Shown: piece by piece, positions 49,519 to 63,720 of the stretch
Position numbering within the stretch: the first letter of the stretch is position 1
Layout: each line of letters starts with the position of its first letter
Assembly: GCA_013399855.1 (NCBI GenBank)
Contig: VXAY01006167.1
Span: forward strand, 124,001 to 188,000
Length of the DNA stretch: 64,000 bases
Direction of reading: 5' to 3'
Origin: Oxyruncus cristatus
Lineage: Eukaryota; Chordata; Aves; Passeriformes; Cotingidae
Notes under the pieces: generated by a model
What the model saw: the letters and a program-made list of their open reading frames with translations, nothing else
Told to the model about the DNA's origin: nothing
Database searches by the model: none
Position numbers and translations under genes: made by a program

Positions 49519-52500
49519 ATCACGACTCTCAAAAAGCAGGAAAGAAAGGTGTATCTCATATCGAATTTCATCTTCCTGATCTATCAGACAGCAGTAATTG
49601 CCAGTCATAAAAAGGAGGCACTCAGTTTTGGGTTTGAAAAATCCGCAGGAGCTCTAATGATGGCTGTGTTTTGAGCCTTATAGTTGTGGTTGCTCCCTCC
49701 ATTTTGTTAAATCTTGTTGATGTTCTTCACTAGTCCTTCTAAAAAAAAACCAGGGTCCCATTTTGGTGGTATGCTGGGCAATTCTGTGGTAAGAAAATAA
49801 TAAATCTGGTTATCTTCCCTTCTCTTCAGGTGAGCTCTCTGCTGTTCTTTTTCTTTGGAAACCTGTTTCTCATCCAGAGAAAAGTGATGAGAGAGACTGG
49901 GAGAACAGACACTGGGAAGTGCAGATGCTTTACAGACAAACTTTTGATTTTTCTTAGCAAGGTTACATCTGTTCCTCAAAGTACTTTATTTTCTCTTCAG
50001 CTTGCTTGGAAACATGGTCCAGACAAGGATCAGATGGTTTTTGTCAGCTCCAGGATGGATTATTGAGTTGTGTCACGTCTGAAGCTGAATGTGAACATAA
50101 CATGCAAGTTCTGGCTGGTATAGAAATTGGCTGTGCACTTGCTGGAGAGTTCAAGCTTGTGCTTGTATCTCTCCCTTACTGATTCCCAGAGCGCTTCCAG
50201 TATTTCTTCATTTCCAGAAGAACAAAAGGTTCAAACCTTTGCTACATAGGACATGCCAGTTTGTTCTAGGAGTTATCCTTCTCCTGATCAGTGCAGATTT
50301 CAAAGAACAAGATGACATATGATAGGCCTAGGAGTCCCTCATTCCTTGCCTTTGGGCCACAGCTGGGTAGGGGGGCACAATCCAGAGAGATCAAGTGAAC
50401 CGTGAGTCTGCCTGCTTGCATGAAGCACTGAAAAAACAACTTTGAGGAGCATATTTCTTTTATGCTTTCAGATCAGAGAATCCTTTTATTCCCATGAATT
50501 CATCAATCTCAAACACAATCTTGACTTTTCTGAATGCCAAAGTGCTAGATACCACAAAGATCACAACTTCTGCTGTTGTGATTTTATGCCCATGGGAGTC
50601 AGTTGATGAGGGACAGCAAATATAATGCTCATCTTAACATCAAACATTGATACCAAGTCTCCTTATGTAATCTTCTTTTGCTTAATTTTGGTCTCCTGTG
50701 GAAACAGGCATTGTAGAGGCTCAGAAAAAGGATAGGGAATTGATGTGCTTAAGTACAGGAAACCCTTTTACTCCTCGCTTCAAAGCTTAAAAGAAAAACA
50801 CAGAGAATAAAAGAGAGTCTTCAGAGTCTATCTTCTGGCCTAAGGCAATGGAACAACCCTATAATAGGCTCCCTTTTTTTTCTTAGGCACCCTGGTAACA
50901 TAAATTACTTCTGTTCTGTCACAAGATCACATTAGGGATGTGTCCTGTAAGATACCACAATCTCAAGGCATGACTCTGAATGGCAAGAGAAAACCACATG
51001 AAGTCTCACAGAGTTATTAATTTCTATCACACCCAGACACAGCCAGATACAGAATGCTGCATGGTAAATTACAGCCATGAGGAGCTTTGGCAAAAATGCT
51101 ACTTGACAACTGAGCTTGTCCCAACAATTTCCCTAAAATTATCCCTCAAAAATGAAGAGGTCTGCTTTTTTTCATATTGCTAACGGGAGGATAGCTACGA
51201 ATCTCAGTGGCTGAGTGCTTTTTGGTCTTCACAGTCAGCGGTAGCTACTAAGGACTAGTACACACAGCCAACACAATCAAGTCACTGCTGTTTACCAGAT
51301 ATTTTACCAGGTGTAACACACTGGTGTATGACCTGTTTAAATAGCCACGCAAGCACACCCCTGACTGAGATTTACACACAGGAGCTGCTTTAGAGCTGTC
51401 CTTGAAGGGCCCATGCTGTCATGCTGACAATTTAGGTCACCTGCTCCTCTTCCTGATGTGTCCTGCAGAACGTTTGGGACATCTGCTTCTCTTCCAGTGC
51501 TCACTTTTCCTTCACAGTCACATACGCCCTTGAATCAAGCAGTACATGGACATTGGTGTGTGGAAGGGGGTGGGGAGGCATTGGGGATGAAGTGGGACAC
51601 CTTCATGGAGTACTGTATGTTAAATAACAGGCTGAGAGAGGGAGTGATGAGTCTCTCAAGGAAGCATAAACACTATGTTCTCATTAGAAGACTCATTATA
51701 AATAAAGTACAGGGAAGGTGCTCTGAGAGCAAGCTTTTTCGTTGGTATTTATTAGGACAAAGAGCTCCTTTAATAGGGTAACTGAAAAGCACTCTGCTGC
51801 AATCGTTAATAGGCATTACCTCTTTTACTGACTTCTTGGGAACAGTTTTGCCCTTCTCACTGCATCTGCATTAAAGGGACAGGCTCTTTATTCCATATTT
51901 ATTCCAAAAAGTACAAACCAGGCCAAGGCTAGGAGGAAGGAGTGCAAAACCCCAAGAACTTTTATATCTCGGCCCAGTGGCAAAGTTTGGCTGATGGAGT
52001 GAAACACAGCAGGCTGCTGATAGACTTGGGTAGGCTCTTCTGCCTGGATTTCCTCTATTTTGGGAGCTCCAACTGGGTACCTCAACCCACCAGAGGAAAA
52101 ATATAGCAAAAAAAGGGGAGTAGGAGAGAAAGAGAGGATCGCACTCTCTTAAGTTTCACTATGTATTTTATCACTTCTGCCAGACTGGAGCAGAGTTGCC
52201 TGCTTTAACTAAGCACTATGCTTCTAGCTTTCAAACCTCAAGGATGGTTGTAATTTGGCACCTGAAAACGGTAGCCATTTTCTCTGTCAGGCTAAGATAC
52301 CCTTTTTTGAAGCTGTAGGGCCTGTCTGCCTGCTGGAACACATCTGTGGTGAATGGGATGGTTTGCTGTTCATATATTTTAGGGATCTTTTTCCTCCTCC
52401 CTATGCAATTTTAAGGTATGAAAAAATTTTTTTCTCGGATTTCTTTCCTGCTTGTTGTTCCATTTTACCAGGTTCCGTTTGATAAATGTGCATGGAAGGC

Positions 52501-55500
52501 TGAGCACTGCAAAGGATTTGCAATTTTTGCATTATGTGATCTTGAGCCAACACATACGATGAGCATTTGGAAAAGGAGATAATAGAAACCATTGTAAAGA
52601 GAAGGGAACTTTGCTATTTTCCTTTAAAGAACATACACACGTAACTTTGAATTGGCTGGCTCTCCTATCTGCACAAGCACATGCACATAGCAGTCCTTCT
52701 GCTTTTCGGAGGGAAATGAAACAAGCGAAATGTTTATTGCTGAAAACCAGTGCCCGCAATTGCAAATCTTGCATCCCATAGGGATATTGCCCCTCCAGGA
52801 CTGCATATTCACCACAGCAAGGTGCGGTGGAGAACTAGTCTTGGAACAATCTGTCTCCTCTACCAGCTGGATGAGCAGTGTGGTGCTGAACCCAAGTTGA
52901 ATTGGTTACATTTCTTCTGGGCCAGAGGCACTTGCTTCAGGCTGTCCCAAAACTTGGAAGGAGTGGACATAAGACAGCCTATGCCTGGAGAGGTCTGTGT
53001 CAGGCCCTGCCTGAACACTGGCAGACAAGCACTGCACAGAATGTGAACTCCTGTGCACCACAGCTTTTGGTCCTTCCTATCTCCCAACTTCTTTTCTCCC
53101 AAGGCAAGCACATCAGCTGCCAATCGAACCCTTGAGAAGACTTGTTCTGCAGTCTCACTCTCTTGGGCCTCTGTGTGTCTATTTCTTCTTTGCTTACTTT
53201 CTCCTTCTCTCCTCTAGTTCTCTTTGTTCAGTTCAACACTGCAAGGTCCCCACAACCCCAGATGTGTGACAGTGCTGTGTGAGATCAACAGTCCGTCCTG
53301 CTCAGCACCTTGCTTCTGAAAGGAGCCAGAACTGGCTGCTCTGAAGAGTTTAAGAATATGCAAAAATCTGGACAGAAATAACATCTTTGCCTTTTCATGT
53401 AGCATTAGGCTTACTTTGGTAGAGAAGATTACTTAGAATCTAGATGAATTCTCTGGTCCATTATTTCTCATTCTTATTGCTGTCACACAAAATAAGTATC
53501 TCTTTCTAGGTTGCCTGTGCTATGTATTTATTAAGGCGAAGTATTGACCATTCTGTTCCCCAAATAACTTTCCTCGGCTGTCTGTAGTGAAGGTTAATGA
53601 GAGAACTGCCAAAATCAGTGTTGAGCTGTGAATTTTGCCCTTGTGAGAAACCTGAAGCCTTTTGGTCAAAGGTTTTCTTTTAATTCATGAACTTAAAAAG
53701 CACATAACACTCTTCAGACAGGCTTAGTTCATTTGAAATCAGGGTTATATCAATTTAGGTTAGACAGACAAGAATCAATGCAAGCTGTCATCAACGCCAG
53801 CCAATGTCAAATTGAACTGAGAGCGACCAAACAGTGCTTTACACCATTTTAATCACTGGTTTAAAAAAGAACTTATATTGAACTGCTGTGACCACCTTGT
53901 AAAGAAAGGACTTTGCTTTACCCTGGTGGGCTTTAGCTGAAACAACAGGGCCAACGATGGGCATTTCGTAGCTTTCTCCTTCTGCATGTATCTCTCATGA
54001 TCTCATAATTCTATCTTATTAGGGTAGAGAGCCCAGGAGATTTAAAGGAAGGGCACACCCAGGTGGTACAACACACATCTGTGTAGAAGTACTTGCTTCA
54101 AGCAAGGTAGCTCAGGGACTGTATGATGTTTGATGCCTCTTGCAGTGATATAGCCAACCTAAGTAAGCTGGGCTGTACCTGACCTAAAAAGTACAGCTAA
54201 GCACAGCACTGTGGGCTGTCTGGCATCCTAGAGGCACATGTCATGAGGAAATGTGGATAAGCTGACCTCCCATTTTGTGCTGCTGAATGCTGGGGTCTGG
54301 GTAGGAACCATAAGATACCTGTTGCTGTTCCTTGTAGCACAGGCTGAACTCAGCCTCCTGGAGCAAGTGGAAAATCCCATCAGAACTAATGCAGACACAT
54401 TTCTGGAGGAGGTTTCTTTCTCTTCTGGGTGGTGTATAGGGGTCTGAGTGTTTGGTTATTTTACAAAAGTCTTTGAAGAACAAATCTAAAAAGCAAAATA
54501 TGGAGAGGTTTGCCTCTCTTCTCAAAAAGTCACCAAAATTTGCAGTCGTGGAAGAACTTGGGGAGTTTGAGCTGCGTTTGATGTCCCAACTCCCTATGAC
54601 ACTGTTTCAACTAACACCACCCTTCCCCCAAAGAAACAAAGGGTAAAAAAATCCCCACAAAACCCAAACAACCTTCCTTAGAGCAGGCCTGTGCTGAGTA
54701 TCTAACTTCCCTGGAAATGAATCTGGACAACTTCCCAGATAACATATCTGTCCCTCTAATTCCTATCTCAAGGATGAAGTTGATCAGAGAAGAACTGTAG
54801 AGGACTGGTGAGTTATTCTCAGTGTTTATCAGGGTAGCACCTGGAGGTGATCTGATCTTCCCGCCTCCTCAAAAAAATAAATCTGTCTTCCCTTGGCTAG
54901 CTCACAAATCTGCACTCAAATCCTTCTGTGCCAAACATGTGCAGGTGTACAGTATGTGTGTTACTACTGAGCCATCTGCAGCCTCCCCTGCATGGCAGTT
55001 GTTTCACTTTGGAGTTCCTTTCCCGACCAAATGGAAGTCCGCAGAACAGTTTCAATAGCACAAATTAAGAAGCTAATGCTTTCTCACACTGAGATCAGCT
55101 TTGCCCGAGCTCACGTTGCAGGAACAGATTTTTCTCTCATCCTGCTTCTCTCACTAAAGAAAATATATGACAGGCAAAGGAAGTGGTAGGGTAGGATCCA
55201 CCTTTATCACCCACACAGGGCATTTGTTGCACAGGCAGTCACAGAGAAGAAAAACAAGTGCTAAGATTAATTTTTACCCTGAGGGTTTTCAGTTAGCTGG
55301 TCAAAGCATCATCGTCTGACAGCACTGAGGATGTGTCCAAATCCAGATCTGGCCCCCTCAGCAGAACCACACCTGATCTCAAGATCCCACTGAGCACCCA
55401 CTGTCAGACGTATGAGGCATTCCTGCTTACCACCCCTCTCTCAAAAAGCTCTGTCTTTCCCTGAGCTAAACCATTCCCTACCTCTAGCCTCCTCAGATTG

Positions 55501-58040
55501 TGACATGCACAGCACTACTGCGAGCAAACAATGCAGCCCCTGTGTTTGTAAGGGAAGGAAGGCAGCAATGTGTCCACAAAACTGGAAACATCACCATTTC
55601 CAGTTCTTGTTCCAGTTGGTGCAATAGAAAGCATCGATGTGCCCTCCTGTTTCCCGCAAACCTCGGGGAGCTGCCAGCCAGCACGCTGAGCTGGTGAAAT
55701 TGATGACTGACTAGCTGAACAAAAGTGCACTTTGGGGACCTCCCCCTAGTCTGTCATTCACTAATGTTGTCCTCCCCTTGACTTCTGTGGGCTTCCTGGG
55801 GAGCCAGCTGTTCCCCACACGTAGGTCGGCAGCTATGCTGTGCTTCTGAGTGTAGGCGCAGCTGTGAGTGGTGAACCAGAAACAGGTAGAGAACTTATCC
55901 TGGTGCCAGCAGGAGGTAGTATGGATGACATGTAATCTGGAGGGCTTTCCAAAGCATCCAGGCACTTCTGCCTAATGTGGCTTTGGGCCCCCAAAGCTAT
56001 GTCCAGCTGACCACAGGGGGCCTACAAATAACGTTCTTTAAAAAAAAACAAAACCAAACCAAACCAACACTGATAAACTTTCAGCCTTACTGAGCAGATT
56101 CATCGTGTAACTTTTTCAGAAATGTCTTCCCAAGAAAAGGCAAGTAGAAACTTTCCTTTGTTTGTGGTTCCTCCTATTTCCCTACCACCGCTATTTAAGA
56201 CATCCTCGCCGCAGAAGCACACTCTGCCTGTGCACGCACCTGTCCATGCCCACAAGTGAGGAGGAAATTGTGACTGGATAACCAAATTAGTGCCTGACTG
56301 CTTCAGAAGAAGTGTTAGCTGAACATTGTCCATTTCTGCTACTCGTAATTTCAAGAGCTTGTTTTATTTGCATGTTTTCCATGCCTTTGTATGGTTCTGG
56401 TTTTTAGCAGGAGGGACAAAAGGACTGGTTAGCCCACGTCATTTGATGAAAAGGAAGAAGTCGGGGATGTAGATGCTGTGTATTGGTGGAAGAAACCTGT
56501 CAGCTCAGATCTTTCTGGACTGAAGTCCAAATGTTTAAAATTTTAAAGTAAGCCACACAGCAAAGGTACGCTTTCCCAAGGAGTTTAAAAACTGAGATAC
56601 TCTTCTTTTTGTGTTATGTAAATAATCTGGAGAGCATAATATTTAATGCAGGGAGTCAAACTGGTTACATAAAGTTGAGTTGCATCAAAGCTTATACTGC
56701 ACTGGTGAAATACTGCCTGTGTTTGCTGAAACAATACAGAGTCTCTGACAGTGCCTCTGCCAAGTGTGGAGGAATTAGGACTTCGCTTCTCTGAGTGCCT
56801 ACAAAGAACTGAGTGTCTGCATCTCTTATAAAGTCACCGATGTCTCCAATTCTAAGAAAGCACTTAAGGTCCCTTCTGTTCTCGTCTATATTCTCTTTGG
56901 GTTTTTGCTTTTTTTTTTCTTCAAATCCCTCCCCTCCCAAACTTCCTTTTGCATGTTAGTGCCAAAATAGAACAAGAAAAGGGAGAAAAGTAGCTCCAAA
57001 CTGGCATTTAATTACTTTAGAAAGTTTTTGTAAGTGCATTTTATAAGTTTCGGTGTGTGTTCCTTCTACTAAAAAGACTTACTAATCCCTCTGGAATGAA
57101 AATGATTCAAAAAACGTCAGTTCAAAGTTATTCAGAGCAGTAATTAGCAACCTTAGCCAGCTCTTAGAAATATCTGTTTAGGCCAAGTCCTTTTGCACAA
57201 AACTTTCTAGTCACTTATTGTGTCTGCAGTTCAGACACAGCCTAACCTTGGACAGATACTCTGTTCACCGCTCATCTCTACAGGCAAGCAGACATTATTC
57301 TGGTGTAAACATCAATATTTTTGTAAAATATAATCTCCCCTCATCATCACTTTACAACTCTGTGATTTACAAAGCCTTAAACTTAGCTAAAATCAGCACA
57401 AACACTGTTTATGACTTAATTACATTGTTCTTTTCCACGATAATCAGGTGTTATTCATACAGAACTTCTCGAGTGTCCTTGGCTCTGACTCAGAACACCC
57501 CCTCTATGAGGCAGAGATGCAAGAGTAAACACTTGGCAAGGGTACCTTCCTTTTTGACCTGCTCCCTCTGTGCACAGTCAAGGATTTTATTTTATCAGAG
57601 ATATTGTATTCCTTCCAATGAACCTGAACACTCTGCTGTCTTACTGACATCAATCTGGCAGTTTCTGTGTGAATGATACCGGTGTCATTCCCACCTAGAG
57701 GAACTGTCCGTAAAAGTGATCAGTGGCATCAGTTTCCAAACAGACTGAAGACAAAGGCTTGTCTTACATATAAAGCATTTTCCAACATGACAGTTGTCAA
57801 AGTGTCTATCTTCCAGTGTCTCGTGTGCGTTTTGTTTTCACATTTTTAAGTGAACTCCAGGCAAAGCACTGATATGCATGCATACCGTATACAAAATTGC
57901 CAATGAAAATAATCCTTTGCTTCCAGCCTCCCCGGGTTTCATGGAAGCTGCATATAGAGAAGAAACCAGCCTGGGATCAAACAGTTTTATACTTACCCCA
58001 GAAGTTTCCACTTTTTAAGTGCCGAGGGTGGAAGATGGCC

Positions 58041-58063
58041 TTTTTTTTTTTTTTTTTTTTTTT
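58041..58063. repeat. Poly-T homopolymer (23 bp)
   Basis: The longest homopolymer in the window. On the minus strand it would be a poly-A run, but no AATAAA lies at the proper distance before it and no parent sequence is recognised. Confidence 0.95.
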
Positions 58064-59064
58064 CCCAGGGCTGCTACATTATTGTATTCTGCAAAAGGCA
58101 GGAACTGAGAGCTTAGCAACATTTGTGAAGCCAAAACATTACTTTAATGGAAGAAGTGATCAAATTAGCCAAAGAAACCTAACTATGACAGATGCCATCT
58201 CGACTGAGCAGTTTACAATTTACTACCACAGAAGGAGCGCAGAGGAAGGTGAATACTGACAAAAGAGCATTCTTTTCCAAGCTAACTGCTTTTGAGATGA
58301 GTGTCAGCTCCTTACTTTATAATGAGACATATCTATAAATCCTTTATGCTAGAGGTTAATAGGAGCTGGCAGTCTTCTTGACTCGTGTGGTTCGTTCAGT
58401 GCTACAAGGAAAGAACCACAGGCGGCACGTTGACTGAAACGAGCCTAAGTGCCAGGAGTCAAAACTGGTATCCCCCACAGTGACTAGATGGCACATTTGA
58501 TATATACTACAGCAGGACAACTGACAGATAGCTGTGTGGAGGTGGCAAGATCTTATATATAGCAACCACTTCAGCTCCTTAGAACTGAGCTATCCCAATT
58601 GCTGCATACGTTTTTTTAAGAAGCCCTAAAAACCTACAGCCAACCACTGTAATGAATTCAGGGGGTAGTTTAATGGAAATCTCAAGAAGGAATGTAATTA
58701 GATGAAGTCAATTAGGCTGCTTGGGGATTTCTAGCTGCTGTTGTTGCTATCTGGGAACCCTAATAGGACGATTAGGATTAACTGAAATCAGCCTGATTGA
58801 TTAGGGCATATAAACCTACATATGCCAAATTCCAGGGGGACAGTGTGCTTGAGCTTGAATCCATCTGGAGCTATGAGTCAGGAGCATGAGTATACTTTGC
58901 TGGCCTTGGAGAAAGCGACAGATCAAGACTACAAACACACAACAAGGAAAGCCAGGCAGTGACACAAAAAGGCTGCCAGGGAAAGGACTGATTTTATCTA
59001 TTATGGCGCTGTGTGTGAAGGCCATCCAGTGTACCCCGAGGAAGGAAAAGCAGATCTTTCCCTT

Positions 59065-59085
59065 AAAAAAAAAAAAAAAAAAAAA
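59065..59085. repeat. Poly-A homopolymer (21 bp)
   Basis: Uninterrupted A run. An AATAAA lies after it rather than before, so it is not the tail of a plus-strand retrocopy. Confidence 0.95.
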
Positions 59086-61899
59086 GTGTATACAACAAAA
59101 TAAATCTACGTATTTTTTGTACAGCTTTTCAGTCTCAAGTCCTTACTCGGTACGGCTGTGAAATTTTCCGGGAAGTCAGAATCTTGTTATTGCAGTTCTG
59201 TTAGTTTCAGAGCCAAATTTGCAAGCGTGAATTTAAAAGTGAATGAAAAAACTGTCAGTGAGTAAATCCTGATGCTTCTGTGTCATGGGGTCAAGCACAC
59301 AAATGCTTATTTGCATACATTAAAAATCCAATCTATGCTGCACAGGGAAACCCCACCTGCAACCTGCTTAGAGGACAACTGAGTTATCCTGGACATATTT
59401 GTTGCAGAAAAAAATCCTTATGGCCACTAAAGGGTTTCAGGAATAAAGGCTGAGGGAAAGAAGGAGCTGAGGGGGAAGTGCAGAGAAGAGGAAGGGAGAC
59501 AGAGAGGATCTCTGTTATTCAAAAAAGCTGCTCTAAAGCAAGGTAAAACAGTGCAGGCAGGAGCCTAAGGGATCTGATCCCAGTCATTACCACTCATGCG
59601 AGGGAGAGGATATGTCAAGGGTAGGGAACGTCTTGGGGGACCTGCAATATGGTAACTCACTTTCAGCTAAGTGGAGAACAACAGCTTTAGCTGTACAGTT
59701 TAATAACAGGCTAGGCCACTTTGTGCACTGGCAGGGCTGTTAATGCACAGTAGTCTGCCTTTCATTGTTAGGAGAGGAACCCCGCAGCTCCCATTTGACA
59801 GCCAGGAGTAAAATTATTTTGTCGCTAACATTTCTCTTTGGCATGAGGCAGTGGGGTTGCACATTACACTCATCCTGCCTGCAGCCCCCTGCACCTGCAA
59901 CTCCCTCCTCACAACACAGGAAGGTTCCCATGGGCTTGGAAGCAAGGGATTTCTGCTTTCCTCCTGTGGCTCTCATGCTATTCAGCTCTATTTGGGTGGC
60001 ATACCCGCCTGTGTACCACGGCTGCCAGCTGTGGAGTGCTGTGCAGCATCCTGGAGTGCCTCCAATGGTATTTTGAACAATTAGTAACCAGCCCGGCATG
60101 ATCATATCCTAATGAATTACTGAACTGTTTTCTTGTGGCTGAATACTGGGCTAAATGCTGAAAGAAAGCGGACACCTGCAGATTGTATTGGCCAGGACCT
60201 GTCAGTGACAATTTGCCTGAGTTAGGACCACAGGACGTGCCTCAACCCTTCCCCAGTATGTCCCATATTTACCTTAATGTTGTTAATTTCTCTTGCTGTT
60301 TTAGGAAGCATGCCTCACACAAGCATCCCATAGCAATTCAAAGGAACAGAGGCCCCTATCATAACATCAAATGCCATAATCACTAAATGGCACTTTCCTT
60401 CGTTACCTGTTGACCCGTGAAAATATTTTTCTTCCATTTACTGGGCTTTATTAGGAAATGACAGGGAGAAGAGGATTTTTTCCCAGTATTGCCTCCTTGC
60501 CCATATTATTAATAATCCAGTTCATGTATTCACAAAGCCAGTGTAAGTCTTTCAAGAGAAAAGTCATTCTAAAAAATAGATTTCTTGGAGGTAAATGTCT
60601 GATTTTATCCAATTTTTTTTTCTCTCTTGCTTTATTTTGCAACATCTTTATCAATATTTTAATATGAATAGCTATAAAAATGCTACTGATCACTCTTGAA
60701 ATAATTCTAATCAAAGCACTTGCTTCACTGAAAAATATTGCATAATATTTCCAGTAACAACCTTAACATAAAATTTGGTGAAAATTATGAAAAGAAATCT
60801 CCTTTGAATTCTGTTCAGTAGAACTATTTTGTTGTTCGCCCCTACCACCCACCAAGTCAGGGATCTTTTTCCTTTTTGTAAATGTTTCATATCTATGGGT
60901 CTGACTTTGCCGTAGGTGTAATCATACAGGTAATTCTTTCAGTGAAACAGATCACCTCTGACAGAAGATACTAGTGTGTTTTCTCTTCTATAACAAAGTA
61001 GTTATAATTGACTGGGGCATCTGCTAACAGAGATCTTCTTTGTGCTGCTTTTTTGTGTGCCATAATATTTTTCATAACCTATTTTTGTCTTTTTTTTTTA
61101 TTGTACCTGGTTCACAGGAAGATTTCATCTGTATCAGAAATGATTTGGCTGTTCATTTTCCATTCTAGTTTAAAAACTAAAATCACCATATTTCATGTAC
61201 TTAATGCCATTTTTCTTCACAACGAATCCCAGTATCCAGAAAATCCTGGATAAGCAAGTGAGACTGCAGCCAGCGCTTGCTTCTGTTGCTAGACCATTTC
61301 ACAGCTTATTTCATATGCTGTAAGTTTTCACAAGATTCGACAGAAAGTCTGTGAGACTTGGGGGGAAAAATACAGGATTGTTTTTAACATGGTGGCATTT
61401 GACCAAACAGGAAGGAGGAGGAGGAACGTGAAAGTCAAAAGTGTAATAGAGGCTGGAAATTCTTGAACAGATGTAGCAGGTGTAAACATGTTTCCTTATT
61501 TTGGTTCCTGGATTTAACATCCTCCTGCAAGACTTCAATGTGCTCAGAAAAAAGGTTATATGTGCAGATGGTAAACTGCTAAAATGCCCAGAAGGTTCAA
61601 ACTCATCTGTGCTTGTGAAGACAGGGAGAATTTCCCATCGACTGACTCACAGGTGTTTGGAGCACTCCAAGTTAGAGGCAGGTTCAGCAGTACTGCTTTG
61701 CTTGAGCAAATGCCTTAGGTCATGTGTTGGAAATGTGCAGACTCTTTTTCTTGTGATGTCCAAGTGGCTAAGAACATTAGGAGAGCTTTCTGGTGCAAGG
61801 AGGTGGGGAGAGACTTTTTGGCGTGTTGTCCACACAGTCATTACAAATTGAGGCTCTGGGCTGTTGCTGTCCCTGGGCTGCTGCTCTCTCTTCCTGACA

Positions 61900-62210
61900 C
61901 ATTGCGCTGCCTCGGGTCACTGCCTCGCTGCTTGCCTGCCCATTGTAGTTTTGATCATACATTCCCTCTCGGCAGAGGACAATTATTTTCTGCATTCTGC
62001 TAGGTCCTCTTCCCGTTTGTCCCCATTAGTCCACGGCCAGCGCAGGAGCGAAAAGAAGCAGGTGTCTTAAACGCTTGGCTGACACGCTGGAATGGGGATG
62101 CACCGGGGACAGCTCTGACTGTGCAAGTGCTGCTCACAGCACGCTCTGACCGGCCGTGCTCAGCACTGACAAGCGGTGAGAAAGCAGGGGGACAGCCTCC
62201 GAAAGGCTGG
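61900..62210. promoter_or_regulatory. CpG-enriched patch
   Basis: About 16 CpG within some 310 bp, in a window where CpG is otherwise scarce, and with raised GC. It could be a small unmethylated regulatory island or a GC-rich accident. No promoter motif, first exon or splice donor was recognised near it. Confidence 0.25.
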
Positions 62211-62689
62211 CCTGTTATTAGTAATAAACATACCTGTCAGGCCTTGTGTGTAGGAGGCAGGATGACACCACCACCAGGTGGGCAGAGGATGGGCACTGCC
62301 TTCTCAGGTTCACCCTCAACCCTGGACTGTCCTGCGGACTCCACTCAGGCCACCCCACCTGCCTCCATTGCAGTGCCCAGCTGAGGCCACCCCACCTCCA
62401 TGTCCGATGTCCCTATCCCCTGATGGCTGACTCCCTGTCTTCAGCTGGATCCTGGGCCAGCCTAGATCAGTTATGTCGGCTGAACAGCTGGACTTACGCA
62501 TGAAGGCCGGCCTTCACCAGCATCTCACCAGCATCTCTTTCCAGTCACTTCAGGCTCAAAAAGAGCTCCTCCCTGAGGAGCAAGTGACTCAATCCCAATC
62601 TGGGTGAGATGCAAGCTGAGCTGATGGAAAGAGGACAAATAAACAAGGTGCCCACTCTTTCCTCCCTCCAGCACCCCTCTGGTTTTGCC

Positions 62690-63720
62690 AGGATCTTAAG
62701 TAGGCATCAAGTCTGTCTGCTGGATTAATACACTAGAAAGGGGTCGAACAGCAAGGTGGCAAACTTGCCGGTGACACAATGTTATTTATGGCAGTTAAAA
62801 CATGACGCATGACAAAAACATCATCTCATGATACTGAGTAATCGGGTGATAAAACAGAGGAAATACAGCGTAGGTATGTGTATTGTAATGCCAGCAGGGA
62901 AAGCAAAGAACTTTTACACACAGACCTGAGGGTGCTGGACTAAATGTTGGCTCCCATAGAAGAAATCCTTGAAGTGCTGTGAAATCTAAACACATCTATG
63001 AAAATGCCAGATCCATTCTCAGCAGTGTTCAAAAAAGCAAACAAAATTTTAGGATTTAATATGGAAGAAACAAAACTGAAAACACTTCTACATCCTGATA
63101 TAAATATATCCAATGTGCCCTGAAAATGGTGTTGTTCTAGCCTGCTAGCTCAAAAATGATAACACTGGAGCCAGAGGAAGGTCCAGGCTTCTGTAATAGG
63201 ATTTCGAAATAAATTAAGTATATATGTCTGGAAAATCAAGGATTTGAGGAGGAATATGAGAGAAATCTGTAAAATCATGAATGGCACCGAGAAGGCAAAT
63301 AGGGAATGATTGTAATTGACTCTCATACCGCAAGAACTAGGAGCATCAGATGAAATTATTAGGTGGCCTGTTCAAAACAAACAAAATAAGGGCTCTTCTT
63401 TAAACCCCGCTTTGTTGGAGCATGCCACTAATTATCACAGGATGCTGCAATGTCAAAAATTGATATGGGTTCAAAAAGCAATTACACAAATTCATGGAAG
63501 CAAAAATCCATCAAGGGCTATTAAATTTAAAGATACCACATCTGTCTCAGGGAAGTCCCTGAGCCACAGCTTGCTGGAGTTTGGGACAGCATGCCAGGGA
63601 ACTATCACTGTGTGCTTACCCCTCTCTTATGCTGTTCCCCAGGCATCAGCTGTTGTTTATGTTTGAGACAGGCTATTGGGCTGGATGGACTTGTCTCAAC
63701 CAGCATGGCTGTTCTTGTGT
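62690..63720 (+). mobile_element. Ancient CR1 LINE, RT motif C to 3' end
   Basis: A decayed plus-strand CR1. Near 62750-62790 the sequence follows the RT motif C region (aaggtggcaaacttg, then gccggtgacaca), where KFADDT has become AGDT after a single-base deletion. Around 63020-63055 ttcaaaaaagcaaacaaaattttagga matches the conserved block after RT. At 63260-63310 the frame MREICKIMNGTEKANRE ends in a stop, where intact CR1 continues. The right part (63555-63720) matches the 3' end of the old amniote CR1 group, with ctattgggctggatggactt and catggctgttcttgtgttt. About 1.0 kb remains, with internal deletions. The left edge is approximate. Confidence 0.82.

Larger units (their letters stand above)
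46521..62689. other. Long non-coding stretch; possible regulatory segment and CpG-enriched patch
   Basis: No gene is recognised. The longest open frames are 57218-57676 plus (152 codons) and 59740-60105 minus (121 codons, opposed by two plus-strand frames); neither has motifs. The segment 58640-58830 has several homeodomain-like cores (GTAATTAG, CAATTAGG, CTGATTGATTAGGG) and no repeat similarity. The segment 61900-62210 has about 16 CpG, well above its surroundings. A/C-only tracts lie at 54645-54672 and 56041-56068, a GA-rich tract at 59446-59512, and homopolymers at 58041-58063 and 59065-59085. Confidence 0.5.
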
